From contig NZ_JASBYU010000001.1 in assembly GCF_029983815.1 (NCBI RefSeq), positions 62,001 to 126,000 of the forward strand: 64,000 bases of DNA. Direction: 5' to 3'. The stretch is from Lagierella sp. GTDB taxonomy: Bacteria > Bacillota > Clostridia > Tissierellales > Peptoniphilaceae. A model generated the notes under the pieces. It worked only from the letters and a program-made list of their open reading frames with translations, was not told the origin of the DNA and searched no databases. Both the position numbers and the translations under genes were made by a program. This document shows, in pieces, positions 52,770 to 61,210 of the stretch. The stretch's first letter is position 1. Each line of letters opens with the position of its first letter.

Positions 52770-53323
52770 TAATTACCTTCCTTAATCCTTATCAATTCAT
52801 CGATAATTTTTTGCAGTTTACTATTATTACCTTTATTCTTATTAATTAGATCTAAATTTTTTCTTTTCATTTCCTCATTTTCTTTAGATAGTCGGTTATT
52901 CTCGTCTTTAACCCTTTTCAAATCAAGAAGTGTACTATCATATTTAGCTTTTGTTTCATTTAGTTCTAACTTTCCTTGATTGCTAAGTTTTAATATTTCA
53001 TCATATTTTGTTTTTACTTCATTTAATCTCTCATTGTTTGCAGATGACGCAGCTTTATAATTTTCTTTCTCAAATTTTAAACCTATTATTTCAGATTCTT
53101 GCTGTTTCATATAGGCCCTCGTCCTATTAACGTCTTCAGCAAAATATAATAGTGTTAAAGTAAAAATCATATCATTGGATAATGAATTATTGTCCTTTTT
53201 TATATTTTGAATCTGACTGTTGATTAACTCTTCCAAACTTTTTATTTCTTCTTCTGATTTGTCTGAAAGTAATTTATAATTTTTACCTAAAATTGTAATG
53301 GAATGTTTTTCTTTATTTTGCAT
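52769..53323 (-). CDS. zapA: Cell division protein ZapA-like, with coiled-coil extension
   Basis: Residues 1-90 match ZapA, which bundles FtsZ filaments: SITILGKNYKLLSDKSEEE and a helix with MIFTLTLLYFAEDVNRT. Ordinary ZapA is about 90 aa; here a coiled coil of roughly 90 more residues follows (KYDEILKLSNQGKLELNETK and onward). It shares one base with the U32 gene and lies 1 bp from pheT, a conserved pheT-zapA linkage in Firmicutes. Confidence 0.88.
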   Translation of the reverse strand: MQNKEKHSITILGKNYKLLSDKSEEEIKSLEELINSQIQNIKKDNNSLSNDMIFTLTLLYFAEDVNRTRAYMKQQESEIIGLKFEKENYKAASSANNERLNEVKTKYDEILKLSNQGKLELNETKAKYDSTLLDLKRVKDENNRLSKENEEMKRKNLDLINKNKGNNSKLQKIIDELIRIKEGN

Positions 53324-53324
53324 A

Positions 53325-55700
53325 TTAACTCCTTAAATGAGCATCCAATTCCTCTTCTAAGCTAGATACTATTTCATCCATTAATTCATTTACCTCTTCT
53401 TCTCTTAAAGTTCTATCTTCACCTTGGAATTTTAGATTGTAAGCAGAACTTTTCTTACCTTCTTCAATATGTTCGCCCATATACACATCAAATAGCTCTA
53501 CGTTTCTCAAAAGCTTTCCACCCTTTTCGAGCATGATCTTTTCTACAACACTAGTTTCAACATCCTTTGAAAGTACGATTGCAATGTCACGTTCTATTGT
53601 TGGAAATTTACTAATCTCTATAAATTTAGGATTTTTGATAACATGAGGCAAAATAGATTCAAAATCCAACTCTCCAATATAGACCCTATAAATAAAGTCA
53701 TAGTTTTTAGCTACATCAAAGGAGATTTCTCCGATTTGACCTATTTCTTTTCCAGCTACAATCACTTTTGCAGCCCTTCCTGGATGAAGAGTTTTATCTT
53801 TAGAAACCGATTCAAATTCTATTTCAGATAGCCCAAGTTCCTTTAGTAAAGTTTCTACAACTTCCTTCAAGTTATAGAAATCTACGTTCCCATACATCCC
53901 AAGACCGATCTTTTTCTTTTCTTTTAATTTTCCATCTTGGTCTTTATAGAATGTATTCCCCAATTCATAAATTTTAAGATTTTCTACTTTATTTTTAGAA
54001 TTCTTTTCCATTATATCCAATAAATTTGTTAAGGTCGTCGTTCTCATCACAGAGAAATCTTCCCCTAGTGGATTTAGTAATTCAATGGATTCTTCGGCAT
54101 TATAGGATACAAAAGCTTTATCATAGGATTTTTTACTAATAAAAGAATAGGTCATTACTTCATATATACCACATCCATAAAGAATAGTTTTAACCCTATC
54201 CTCAACTTGTCTTTGGTAACTTTTATTTCCGCTTAGAAGGCCTCCTACCAAAGGTTTGGGCTCTATATTATGAAATCCGTAAAGCCTTCCTATTTCCTCA
54301 GCCACATCTTCAACTATATGAATATCAGTTCTAAAATATGGAACTGTAATCTTAATAAAGTCTCCTTTAACTTCTGTCACAAACTCTAAATCTTCTAAAT
54401 AATCCACAATTTCATCTATTGTCAAATTCGTTCCTAAAATCTCATTTATCCTATGGTAGTCAAATTCAAAACTTTCCTCTTGAACTTCTTTATTTACTAC
54501 ATCATATTCTCCTTTAACCACCACTCCAGAATTAGTCTGTTCAATTAAATTGCAAACTCTATCCATAGCAAGACTAGCTAGCATTGTAGGAACTTCTTTT
54601 TCAAATCTCATGGAGGCTTCAGTTCTAAGGTTCAACCTTTTCGAAGTATTTCTAACACAGTCTGGAGAAAAACTTGCAGACTCAATAAAAATCCTTGTTG
54701 TAGAATCTTTTACATCCGAGTCCAAACCACCCATTACGCCAGCTATGGCTACTGGATTATCTCCATCATAGATGATCAAATCATCCTTCGTCAATTCCCT
54801 TTTTTCCTTATCCAAAGTAGTAAAATTAAAATTATTATCAGGTTTTCCAACATTGATTACTTTTGACTTCAAAGTTTCTAAGTCAAAGGCATGAATTGGT
54901 TGTCCAAGTTCTAAAAGCACGAAGTTTGTAATATCTACTATATTGTTAATAGGTCTAATGCCAGCTTGCATAAGTCTATTTACAATCCACTGAGGTGAAT
55001 TTTTGATTTTTACATCCTTAACTACCCTGCCTATATATCTATAGCAGTCATTAGAGTTGATATTTACACCATCAAAATAGTCGCCAATATCCCCCTCTTC
55101 ATTTTTTATAACACTTTTAGGAGGGTTTACCCTTTTTCTAAAAGTAGCAGCTACCTCTCTAGACATTCCCAATATAGAAAGGCAGTCTGGCCTATTAGGT
55201 GTTATCTCAAATTCTATGACAGGTTCTTCCAATTGAAGAACATCTACTATAGGAGTTCCTGGTTTTGTATCTTCAAGGATTATTATTCCGTCTTGAGAAT
55301 TTTTTGGAACTACATTTTTAGAAAATCCCAATTCTTCATATGAACATAACATACCAGGCGATTCAATACCCATTAAGTCTATTGGTTTAATTTCAAGACC
55401 GTTTGGAAGTTTTGCCCCTACTTGTGCAAAGACAACAGAATCTTCTTCATTCATATTCCTAGCACCAGTTATTATTTCTATCGTTTTAGACCCATAGTCC
55501 AATGTAACAATGGAAAGTTTATCCGCATTTGGGTGTTTAGTAATTTTCAATATTTTAGCAGTTACTATCTTGTCCAATCCTTCACTCAAATCCATTACAG
55601 ACTCTACATGGGATCCAGATAGTGTAACTTTATCAGCAATTTCTTTACTATCCTTATCTATATTTAAATAGTCCTTCATCCATATTAAAGGTAAAAGCAT
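53325..55700 (-). CDS. pheT: Phenylalanyl-tRNA synthetase beta subunit
   Basis: A 791-aa subunit with the EMAP/tRNA-binding domain (about residues 40-150), B3/4 editing domain (about 210-370), B5 domain (about 405-475, EVAEEIGRLYGFHNI), a catalytic-like domain and the C-terminal anticodon-binding FDX-ACB fold (FPTIERDIAIVLSKDV, YNLKFQGEDRTLREEEVNELM). The length is normal. It follows pheS by 9 bp and is transcribed with it from the Phe T-box leader. Confidence 0.97.
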   Translation of the reverse strand: MLLPLIWMKDYLNIDKDSKEIADKVTLSGSHVESVMDLSEGLDKIVTAKILKITKHPNADKLSIVTLDYGSKTIEIITGARNMNEEDSVVFAQVGAKLPNGLEIKPIDLMGIESPGMLCSYEELGFSKNVVPKNSQDGIIILEDTKPGTPIVDVLQLEEPVIEFEITPNRPDCLSILGMSREVAATFRKRVNPPKSVIKNEEGDIGDYFDGVNINSNDCYRYIGRVVKDVKIKNSPQWIVNRLMQAGIRPINNIVDITNFVLLELGQPIHAFDLETLKSKVINVGKPDNNFNFTTLDKEKRELTKDDLIIYDGDNPVAIAGVMGGLDSDVKDSTTRIFIESASFSPDCVRNTSKRLNLRTEASMRFEKEVPTMLASLAMDRVCNLIEQTNSGVVVKGEYDVVNKEVQEESFEFDYHRINEILGTNLTIDEIVDYLEDLEFVTEVKGDFIKITVPYFRTDIHIVEDVAEEIGRLYGFHNIEPKPLVGGLLSGNKSYQRQVEDRVKTILYGCGIYEVMTYSFISKKSYDKAFVSYNAEESIELLNPLGEDFSVMRTTTLTNLLDIMEKNSKNKVENLKIYELGNTFYKDQDGKLKEKKKIGLGMYGNVDFYNLKEVVETLLKELGLSEIEFESVSKDKTLHPGRAAKVIVAGKEIGQIGEISFDVAKNYDFIYRVYIGELDFESILPHVIKNPKFIEISKFPTIERDIAIVLSKDVETSVVEKIMLEKGGKLLRNVELFDVYMGEHIEEGKKSSAYNLKFQGEDRTLREEEVNELMDEIVSSLEEELDAHLRS

Positions 55701-55709
55701 TATATCCTC

Positions 55710-56732
55710 CTAAAACTGTTGTAAAAATCTCTTATCGTTATCGTATAACAATCTTATATTATTAATTCCATGTTTAATCATCGTAATTCTGTCGATACCC
55801 ATTCCAAAGGCAAATCCTGAATATATTTCTGGATCAATTCCACAATTTCTCAGTACATTTGGATGAACCATACCACATCCTAGTAATTCCATACTCCATC
55901 CAGTGTAGTTACATTGAGGGCATCCATCTCCATGACAATTGAAGCAAGAGACATCGACTTCTGCTGAAGGTTCTGTAAAGGGAAAATGATGTGGTCTAAA
56001 TCTAGTTTCCATATCTTCGCCAAAGAACTCTTTAATAAACACATTTAAAGTATCTATTAAATTAGCCATAGTTACCCCTTTATCTACTACCAAACCCTCT
56101 ATTTGGTGAAACATAGGTGAATGAGTATCGTCAACTTCATCATATCTAAAAGTTCTTCCTGCCGATACCATTCTTATAGGTGGTTTTTGTTTTAGCATTG
56201 TTCTTATCTGTACTGGTGATGTATGTGTCCTAAGTAAAGTTTTTTCATCTATATAAAAGGTGTCAGAAGTAGATCTTGATGGATGATTCTTTGGAGAATT
56301 CAATTTATCAAAATTATTCTCTACAGTTTCAATTTCTGGACCCTCGATAATTGAAAATCCCATTCTTTGAAATAGGTCTTCCAATTCTTCCATAGTTTTA
56401 TTTAGTGGATGTCTATGTCCAATTTCAAATCTACTTATGGATCTAGTGATATCAATCTTTTCGGCTTTTACTTTTCTTTCATTCTTAATTTTTTGAAGTT
56501 CTTCCCTCTTATTACTTAACAAATTCTCTATTTCAGTTCTAACTTCATTGGCATATTGTCCAACTATAGGTCTTTCCTCTTTTGATAATTTTCCCATTTC
56601 CCTAAGAATTAGAGTAAGTTCTCCTTTTTTACCTAAAAATTTTACCCTAATCCTATCTAACTCATCCAACTCATTGAGCTCTTTGATATTAGAAAAGGCT
56701 TTTTCTTTAATCAAATTAATTTTTTCTTTCAT
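55710..56732 (-). CDS. pheS: Phenylalanyl-tRNA synthetase alpha subunit
   Basis: The 340-aa catalytic subunit. An N-terminal coiled coil (about 1-85, VRVKFLGKKGELTLIL-like segment) is followed by the class II core with HPLNKTMEELEDLFQRMGF, LLRTHTSPVQIRTM (motif 2 region), FRPHHFPFTEPSAEVDV and GFAFGMGIDRITMIKHGI (motif 3). A CNFCHGDGCP-like Cys segment (CFNCHGDGCPQC) is common in this family. It forms an (alpha-beta)2 enzyme with PheT. Confidence 0.97.
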   Translation of the reverse strand: MKEKINLIKEKAFSNIKELNELDELDRIRVKFLGKKGELTLILREMGKLSKEERPIVGQYANEVRTEIENLLSNKREELQKIKNERKVKAEKIDITRSISRFEIGHRHPLNKTMEELEDLFQRMGFSIIEGPEIETVENNFDKLNSPKNHPSRSTSDTFYIDEKTLLRTHTSPVQIRTMLKQKPPIRMVSAGRTFRYDEVDDTHSPMFHQIEGLVVDKGVTMANLIDTLNVFIKEFFGEDMETRFRPHHFPFTEPSAEVDVSCFNCHGDGCPQCNYTGWSMELLGCGMVHPNVLRNCGIDPEIYSGFAFGMGIDRITMIKHGINNIRLLYDNDKRFLQQF

Positions 56733-56782
56733 AACTCCTCCATACTTATAATAATTAAATTCTTAAAGATATTAATGCATGA

Positions 56783-56942
56783 TTTAAAAAAATCTTCCAT
56801 CCCAAACGGGACGAAAGATTCGCTATACCACCCAAAGTAAACTCTATTAACGCTAGAAACGCTTGGCATTACCCAAGAACTCTGGAGCGAAAAAAGTAAA
56901 ATCAAATGCCATGTCCCACCAAATTCACAGCTCTCTTTAAAA
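56783..56942 (-). ncRNA. T-box leader, Phe-specific
   Basis: On the minus strand the T-box sequence reads TGGGTGGTATAGCGAA (56834-56819). Stem I elements AGAGAGCTG and TTTGGTGGGAC occur, and the specifier is TTC (56891-56889) followed by GCTCCAGAG. The terminator AATCTT/AAGATT plus GTCCC/GGGAT stem ends in seven T (56820-56784). TTC matches tRNA-Phe. At about 160 nt it is shorter than the aspS T-box. A TATAAT (56951-56946) directly after the stop codon of the upstream gene is the likely -10; no good -35 is seen. Confidence 0.93.
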
Positions 56943-56952
56943 ATGATTATAC

Positions 56953-57720
56953 TTACCTCTCCTTCTTAGTTACTATTAACTTGAGATAAAACATAGAAAT
57001 TCCCGTTGCTATTGCGGCATTTAAGGAATCTATTTTGTCACTTATAGGGATAATAATCTTCTCGTCAGCTAAATCTACGATTTCCTTTCTTACCCCATTG
57101 GACTCATTACCAATTATTATAACATGCTTAGATACATTTGTCATAGTTGTAATGTCCACCGAATCCTCATCTAAAGTAGTCACCAATATCCTATGGGTTT
57201 TTTTAAGTTCAGGAAGGATATCAAAATCCGCCTTTTTTATAGATACCCTAAAAATGCTCCCCATGGTGGACCTTAAAACTTTGCTATTATATATATCTAC
57301 ACAGTCTCCTAATAATAAAATATTCTTATATCCAAAGGCTTCTGCAGTTCTTATTATTGTGCCCATGTTCCCAGGATCCCTAAGACTATCTAAAATTAGA
57401 ATGTCATCCTCTAAGTCGATCTTTCTATTTCTTTCCTTACAAATCAACATAATACCTTCAGGGTTCTTTAACTCGGATACCTGCTTGAAAAGCCTCGTTC
57501 TAAGTCGGGTCACTTTACCATTTAAATCATCTCTTATTGGAAATTCAATCTCTTCATTTAAAATTATATCTACAATTTCAATGTCAGATTCAATAGCCTC
57601 TTGTGCCATTTTAATGCCTTCAACTACAAATTCTTGACTCTTTCTTCTATTTTTAGAAAGCTTTAGAGAATTTATCTTCTTTACAATGGCATTGTTAGTA
57701 CTTGTAATAACATTAGTCAT
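56953..57720 (-). CDS. TrmH/SpoU-family RNA 2'-O-methyltransferase
   Basis: A 255-aa SPOUT methyltransferase with an N-terminal substrate-binding domain (INSLKLSKNRRKSQEFVVEG) and the knotted catalytic core: LDSLRDPGNMGTIIRTAEAFG, VIIGNESNGVRKEIV and IPISDKIDSLNAAIATGISM. Members methylate ribose in rRNA or tRNA; the target cannot be fixed from sequence. It lies upstream of pheST, a common clostridial context, and overlaps ktrA by 8 bp. Confidence 0.92.
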   Translation of the reverse strand: MTNVITSTNNAIVKKINSLKLSKNRRKSQEFVVEGIKMAQEAIESDIEIVDIILNEEIEFPIRDDLNGKVTRLRTRLFKQVSELKNPEGIMLICKERNRKIDLEDDILILDSLRDPGNMGTIIRTAEAFGYKNILLLGDCVDIYNSKVLRSTMGSIFRVSIKKADFDILPELKKTHRILVTTLDEDSVDITTMTNVSKHVIIIGNESNGVRKEIVDLADEKIIIPISDKIDSLNAAIATGISMFYLKLIVTKKER

Positions 57721-58369
57721 TTGTTATCTTTACCAATGCTTCAACATGACTTGTAGGGCCTAACACAAGTAATATGTCCTTTTCTTCGATTATCTCTTGA
57801 GGACTTGGATTGACTATATCTTCGTTGTCTCGCCTTATAGCTATTATGGTCAAATCATCATCCTGACGAATTCCAAGGTCTATAATCTTCCTATCGATCC
57901 AAGTAGCAGGCGCCTTAACTTCCATCATACTATATTCATCAGAAACCTCTATAAAGTCTAAAATTCCACCTTTTACAAGGCTATGGGCAAGTCGATATCC
58001 AGATTCCTTTTCAGGAATAATGACTTTGTCAGCTCCGACCTTTGTCATGATTTTACCTTGGAAACTATCTTTAACTTTAACAACCACCGTTGGAACTCCA
58101 AGTTCTTTAGAGATTGTAGTAACAAGTACAGATGCCTCAAAATTTGCACTCATCCCCACTATCACAACATCAAAGTTTTGTATTCCAAGCTCTTCAAGTA
58201 CTCCCTCTACCGTAATATTGGCAGTAACAGCATGGGTTACATAGGAACTTAATTCATTAATGACCTCTTCATCTTTATCTATAGCTAAAACCTCTTGATC
58301 CAGTTCAGATAATTTGATTGCAAGGGCTTTTCCAAACCTACCGCAACCAACTACTGCAAATTGCTTCAT
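57713..58369 (-). CDS. ktrA: Potassium uptake regulatory subunit KtrA/TrkA
   Basis: A 218-aa cytoplasmic gating subunit. The N-terminal RCK Rossmann domain has VVGCGRFGKALAIKL (residues 6-20) and IDKDEEVINEL; the C-terminal TrkA_C domain (about 140-218) ends with KDILLVLGPTSHVEAL. It forms an octameric ring controlling the membrane subunit KtrB encoded 7 bp upstream; ligands in the family are ATP/ADP and c-di-AMP. Confidence 0.94.
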   Translation of the reverse strand: MKQFAVVGCGRFGKALAIKLSELDQEVLAIDKDEEVINELSSYVTHAVTANITVEGVLEELGIQNFDVVIVGMSANFEASVLVTTISKELGVPTVVVKVKDSFQGKIMTKVGADKVIIPEKESGYRLAHSLVKGGILDFIEVSDEYSMMEVKAPATWIDRKIIDLGIRQDDDLTIIAIRRDNEDIVNPSPQEIIEEKDILLVLGPTSHVEALVKITND

Positions 58370-58376
58370 AACTCAC

Positions 58377-59741
58377 CTAACCTAAAATAATATTTCCATA
58401 TGCTTCTTTATATTTTTTTTGTTTTCTTTCACGTGTAGCAAATATAATTGTCAATATTCCTACCCTTCCAAAATACATTGTAATGATTATTAGAATTTTG
58501 GATATAGGAGATAGTATTGCCGTTATACCCCTAGAGATACCTACGGTACCAGCAGCGGAAACCACTTCATAAAAAACATCCACCGTCTTGAAAGGTTCTA
58601 TATATGTTATTATATTGCCCACTATTAATATCCAGAGCATGTAGATAATAAAAGCCGAAATAGCCTTTTTAACTTGGGAAAATCTAATTGCCCTGTTAAA
58701 TATAATTATATCATCGTCTCCCCTGATTTCCGAAATTAAAACCATAAAAATCAATGCAATTGTAGTGACCTTCACCCCTCCTCCAGTACTAGCAGGTGCT
58801 GCTCCTACAATCATTGCAACCATGGAGCTAATAGCAGAGCTATTATACATTCCCGTCTGGCTAATTGCAGAAAATCCTGCAGTTCTAAGGGTAACGGATT
58901 GGAAGAACGAATTTATGACCTTATCCCTAAGGCTTAACATTCCAATTGTCAAATCATTATTGAATTCCAACACCAAAAATATCGTAGTAAAGGATAATAG
59001 AAGTATCAATGTAGTGGTCAATACCACTTTGGCATGGAGTGAATATTGATTAAAGTTCAGTTTATTCTTAGTAATGTCCATATAAACATTAAAACCTATA
59101 CCCCCAATAATGATTAAAAGCGCAATGGGTATCATAACTTGGGGCATATTCCTTAAAGTCATAAGACTCTCTTCACCAATTAAATCGAATCCCGCATTAC
59201 AAAAGGCAGATATGGAGTGGAAAATAGAAAACCAAATCCCCTTTAAAAAACCATATTGAGGAATAAATGTAAAAGAAAGTAAAAATGCTCCAATAGACTC
59301 TATTATGGCCGTGGAAATCAAAACATATCTAATTAGTTTTACCATACCGCTATATCCATGGGTCCCAACCTGCTCCCTTATTACTAGTCTTGAAGAAAGT
59401 GTAATTCTTTTTCCTAAAACTAATGCAGCCAATGTTGAAATCGTCATTACACCTAATCCACCAATCTGAATAAGTGAAATAAGTATAAATTGTCCAAATA
59501 AATTCCAATGGGTAGCTGTTACCACTGTGGTCAGCCCTGTAACACACACTGCGGAAGTAGATACAAAAAGGCTATCCAACAATGGAGTTGCCTTTCCATT
59601 AGCCGCCGCTAGAGGCAGTGCCAACAGTATGGCTCCTGTGAAAATTACAACCAAAAATCCCAAAACCAAATACAATGGTGGATTGTGTAATAATTTTTTA
59701 TTTAATTCGCTTATTTTACTGAGTTTTTTTATAATAAACAT
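58377..59741 (-). CDS. ktrB: Potassium transporter membrane subunit KtrB/TrkH
   Basis: A 454-aa membrane protein with four repeated M1-P-M2 units. Selectivity-loop glycines are visible in VSTSAVCVTGLTTV, HSISAFCNAGFDLIG, SVTLRTAGFSAISQTG and VSAAGTVGISRGIT. The intramembrane loop MIVGAAPASTGGGVKVTT is characteristic. It takes up K+, with Na+ coupling in KtrAB systems. It is cotranscribed with ktrA. Confidence 0.95.
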   Translation of the reverse strand: MFIIKKLSKISELNKKLLHNPPLYLVLGFLVVIFTGAILLALPLAAANGKATPLLDSLFVSTSAVCVTGLTTVVTATHWNLFGQFILISLIQIGGLGVMTISTLAALVLGKRITLSSRLVIREQVGTHGYSGMVKLIRYVLISTAIIESIGAFLLSFTFIPQYGFLKGIWFSIFHSISAFCNAGFDLIGEESLMTLRNMPQVMIPIALLIIIGGIGFNVYMDITKNKLNFNQYSLHAKVVLTTTLILLLSFTTIFLVLEFNNDLTIGMLSLRDKVINSFFQSVTLRTAGFSAISQTGMYNSSAISSMVAMIVGAAPASTGGGVKVTTIALIFMVLISEIRGDDDIIIFNRAIRFSQVKKAISAFIIYMLWILIVGNIITYIEPFKTVDVFYEVVSAAGTVGISRGITAILSPISKILIIITMYFGRVGILTIIFATRERKQKKYKEAYGNIILG

Positions 59742-59761
59742 CTCTAAAAGTCCCTTTAACG

Positions 59762-59786
59762 CAAAAAAACCCCATTATTTGGGATT
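59762..59786 (-). terminator. Terminator downstream of rplT
   Basis: On the minus strand AATCCC (59786-59781) pairs with GGGGTT (59773-59768) around a 7-nt loop, followed by TTTTTG. It begins at the rplT stop codon and closes the infC-rpmI-rplT operon. Confidence 0.8.
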
Positions 59787-60136
59787 TATGCGTTTTTTGC
59801 TATATCAACTAGCTTAGCAAAAGCTGCTGGATCTTTAATTGCAAGATCTGAAAGCATCTTTCTATTCATATCTATATTAGCTTGTTTTAAACCATACATA
59901 AATTTACTGTAACTAAGACCATTTTGTCTAGTTGCAGCATTGATTCTAGCAATCCATGATTTTCTGAAGTCTCTTTTCTTTCTCTTCCTACCGATGAAAG
60001 AATAAGCCATTGACTTCATTATAGCTTGGTTAGCTGTCTTGAAAAGCGTATGCTTTGAACCATAATATCCTTTTGCAGCTTTTAATACTTTTTTATGTTT
60101 TGCATGGGAAGTAGTTCCCCTTTTAATTCTAGCCAT
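59786..60136 (-). CDS. rplT: 50S ribosomal protein L20
   Basis: A 116-aa ribosomal protein with the standard sequence RIKRGTTSHAKHKKVLKAAKG and RDFRKSWIARINAATR. L20 binds 23S rRNA early in 50S assembly and in Firmicutes represses its own operon through a leader RNA resembling its rRNA site, consistent with the structured leader at 60994-61097. Confidence 0.98.
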   Translation of the reverse strand: MARIKRGTTSHAKHKKVLKAAKGYYGSKHTLFKTANQAIMKSMAYSFIGRKRKKRDFRKSWIARINAATRQNGLSYSKFMYGLKQANIDMNRKMLSDLAIKDPAAFAKLVDIAKNA

Positions 60137-60153
60137 TAATATACCTCCTTAAT

Positions 60154-60345
60154 TTACGGAATCATATGATCAATTCTTCTTTGATCACCTTTGCTGATTA
60201 TAGCAGATTTTCTTAAGTTTCTAATTCTCTTTTGTGATTTTTTACCAGTTAAATGGCTATTGTAAGCCTTAAATCTTTTAATTTTACCAGTACCAGTTCT
60301 TTTAAATCTCTTTGCAGAACCTCTATGAGTTTTCATCTTTGGCAT
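60154..60345 (-). CDS. rpmI: 50S ribosomal protein L35
   Basis: A 63-aa basic ribosomal protein with the family sequence MPKMKTHRGSAKRFKRTGTG and KSQKRIRNLRKS. It lies between infC (11-bp gap) and rplT (17-bp gap) in the canonical infC-rpmI-rplT order. Confidence 0.98.
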   Translation of the reverse strand: MPKMKTHRGSAKRFKRTGTGKIKRFKAYNSHLTGKKSQKRIRNLRKSAIISKGDQRRIDHMIP

Positions 60346-60356
60346 AACTTTACCTC

Positions 60357-60872
60357 CTAATTTTTTTCTGTAATAGGTGCTAAGAACATCACCATGCTAC
60401 GACCTTCCATTTCAGGCTTTTTGTCAATTTCTCCATTTTCTGAAGTCAATTCAGCAAATTGCTTAAGTACGTCTTTACCAATGGATGTATGTCCTAATTC
60501 TCTACCTCTAAATCTTACCGCTACTTTTACCCTGTCACCCTTTTTTAAAAAGTTATTGGCTTTATTAGCCTTAACTTCCAAATCATGTGTGTCAATATTA
60601 GGTGAAAGTCTAACTTCCTTAACATTAATTACTTTTTGTTTCTTTTTTGCTTCTTTTTCTCTTTTTATGGCTTCATACCTATATTTGCCATAATCGATAA
60701 CCTTACAAACTGGTGGTTTGGCATTAGGTGCTATGTTGACTAAATCCAAATTACTGTTTCTAGCAACCTCAAGAGCCTTTTGAATTGGAACAATCCCAAC
60801 TTGTTCTCCCTGAGCGTCAATCAACCTTACTTCCTTTGCCCTTATACCCTCGTTAATTTGTAATTCTTTAAT
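60357..60872 (-). CDS. infC: Translation initiation factor IF-3 (AUU start)
   Basis: IF3 binds the 30S subunit, blocks 50S joining and discriminates against non-canonical start codons. The protein has the N domain INEGIRAKEVRLIDAQGEQVG, a lysine-rich linker and the C domain KVAVRFRGRELGHTSIG. No ATG lies at the conserved start: an upstream ATG (60905) would add 11 residues including the ribosome binding site. GGAGG (60884-60880) is 7 nt before an ATT at 60872, which gives 171 aa starting MKELQINEG. AUU is the known start of infC in E. coli and B. subtilis, where it gives autogenous control. Confidence 0.95.
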   Translation of the reverse strand: MKELQINEGIRAKEVRLIDAQGEQVGIVPIQKALEVARNSNLDLVNIAPNAKPPVCKVIDYGKYRYEAIKREKEAKKKQKVINVKEVRLSPNIDTHDLEVKANKANNFLKKGDRVKVAVRFRGRELGHTSIGKDVLKQFAELTSENGEIDKKPEMEGRSMVMFLAPITEKN

Positions 60873-60958
60873 GATTACACCTCCGTAAATTTCAATAAAA
60901 TCCATTATCCAACAACAAAGTTAAACTTTGATATAAAATCAAAAAATTTTTTAAAATT

Positions 60959-60988
60959 AATTAGGCACTCAAAGTTGAGTGCCTAATT
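60959..60988. repeat. Intergenic 30-bp palindrome, CACTCAA/TTGAGTG family
   Basis: AATTAGGCACTCAA (60959-60972) and TTGAGTGCCTAATT (60975-60988) are perfect 14-bp arms with a 2-bp centre, the best copy of the family. It lies between the infC leader terminator and infC. On the minus strand it is followed by AATTTTAAAAAATTTTTT, so it might serve as a second weak terminator. Confidence 0.75.
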
Positions 60989-60993
60989 GGATA

Positions 60994-61097
60994 ATAAAAA
61001 AAGGCAGATAGAAATATCCGCCTAAAAATTCACTAAATTATTACCTTATGCACGCCTTTGTGATAAGGTGAGAGCGGATAACTCTACTTCTTCAACA
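60994..61097 (-). ncRNA. infC operon leader RNA (L20-leader-like) with terminator
   Basis: The transcript begins about 61097 after a consensus promoter. It contains AGAGTTATCCGCTCTCACC, a 7-bp stem ACCTTAT (61069-61063 as read on the minus strand)/ATAAGGT (61049-61043), and ends with the terminator GGCGGATA/TATCTGCC (61022-61003) followed by seven T. This arrangement fits the L20 leaders that control infC-rpmI-rplT in Firmicutes by L20-dependent termination. Which motifs mimic the L20 rRNA site was not determined. Confidence 0.75.
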
Positions 61098-61103
61098 AAA
61101 AAC

Positions 61104-61132
61104 ATTATAAACTTTATTTTTAAAGCTGTCAA
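61104..61132 (-). promoter_or_regulatory. Consensus sigma-A promoter of the infC operon
   Basis: On the minus strand TTGACA (61132-61127) and TATAAT (61109-61104) are separated by 17 nt, a perfect consensus with an A/T-rich upstream tract (AAGAAAAAAAC). Confidence 0.92.
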
Positions 61133-61210
61133 GTTTTTTTCTTAAAAAGTCCAATATCCGCCTAATTAGTATCTATATCTATAAACATCAACTTAATAGA
61201 GATTACAAAT

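Noticed and set aside
57035..57637. 200-codon plus-strand open frame
   Set aside because: Antisense to the TrmH-family methyltransferase; low-complexity, hydrophobic and serine-rich translation without a recognisable domain.
61013..61165. 13-bp direct repeats as a transposon target-site duplication
   Set aside because: The sequence between them is a functional-looking promoter and leader without any mobile-element ends, and one copy forms a terminator stem.
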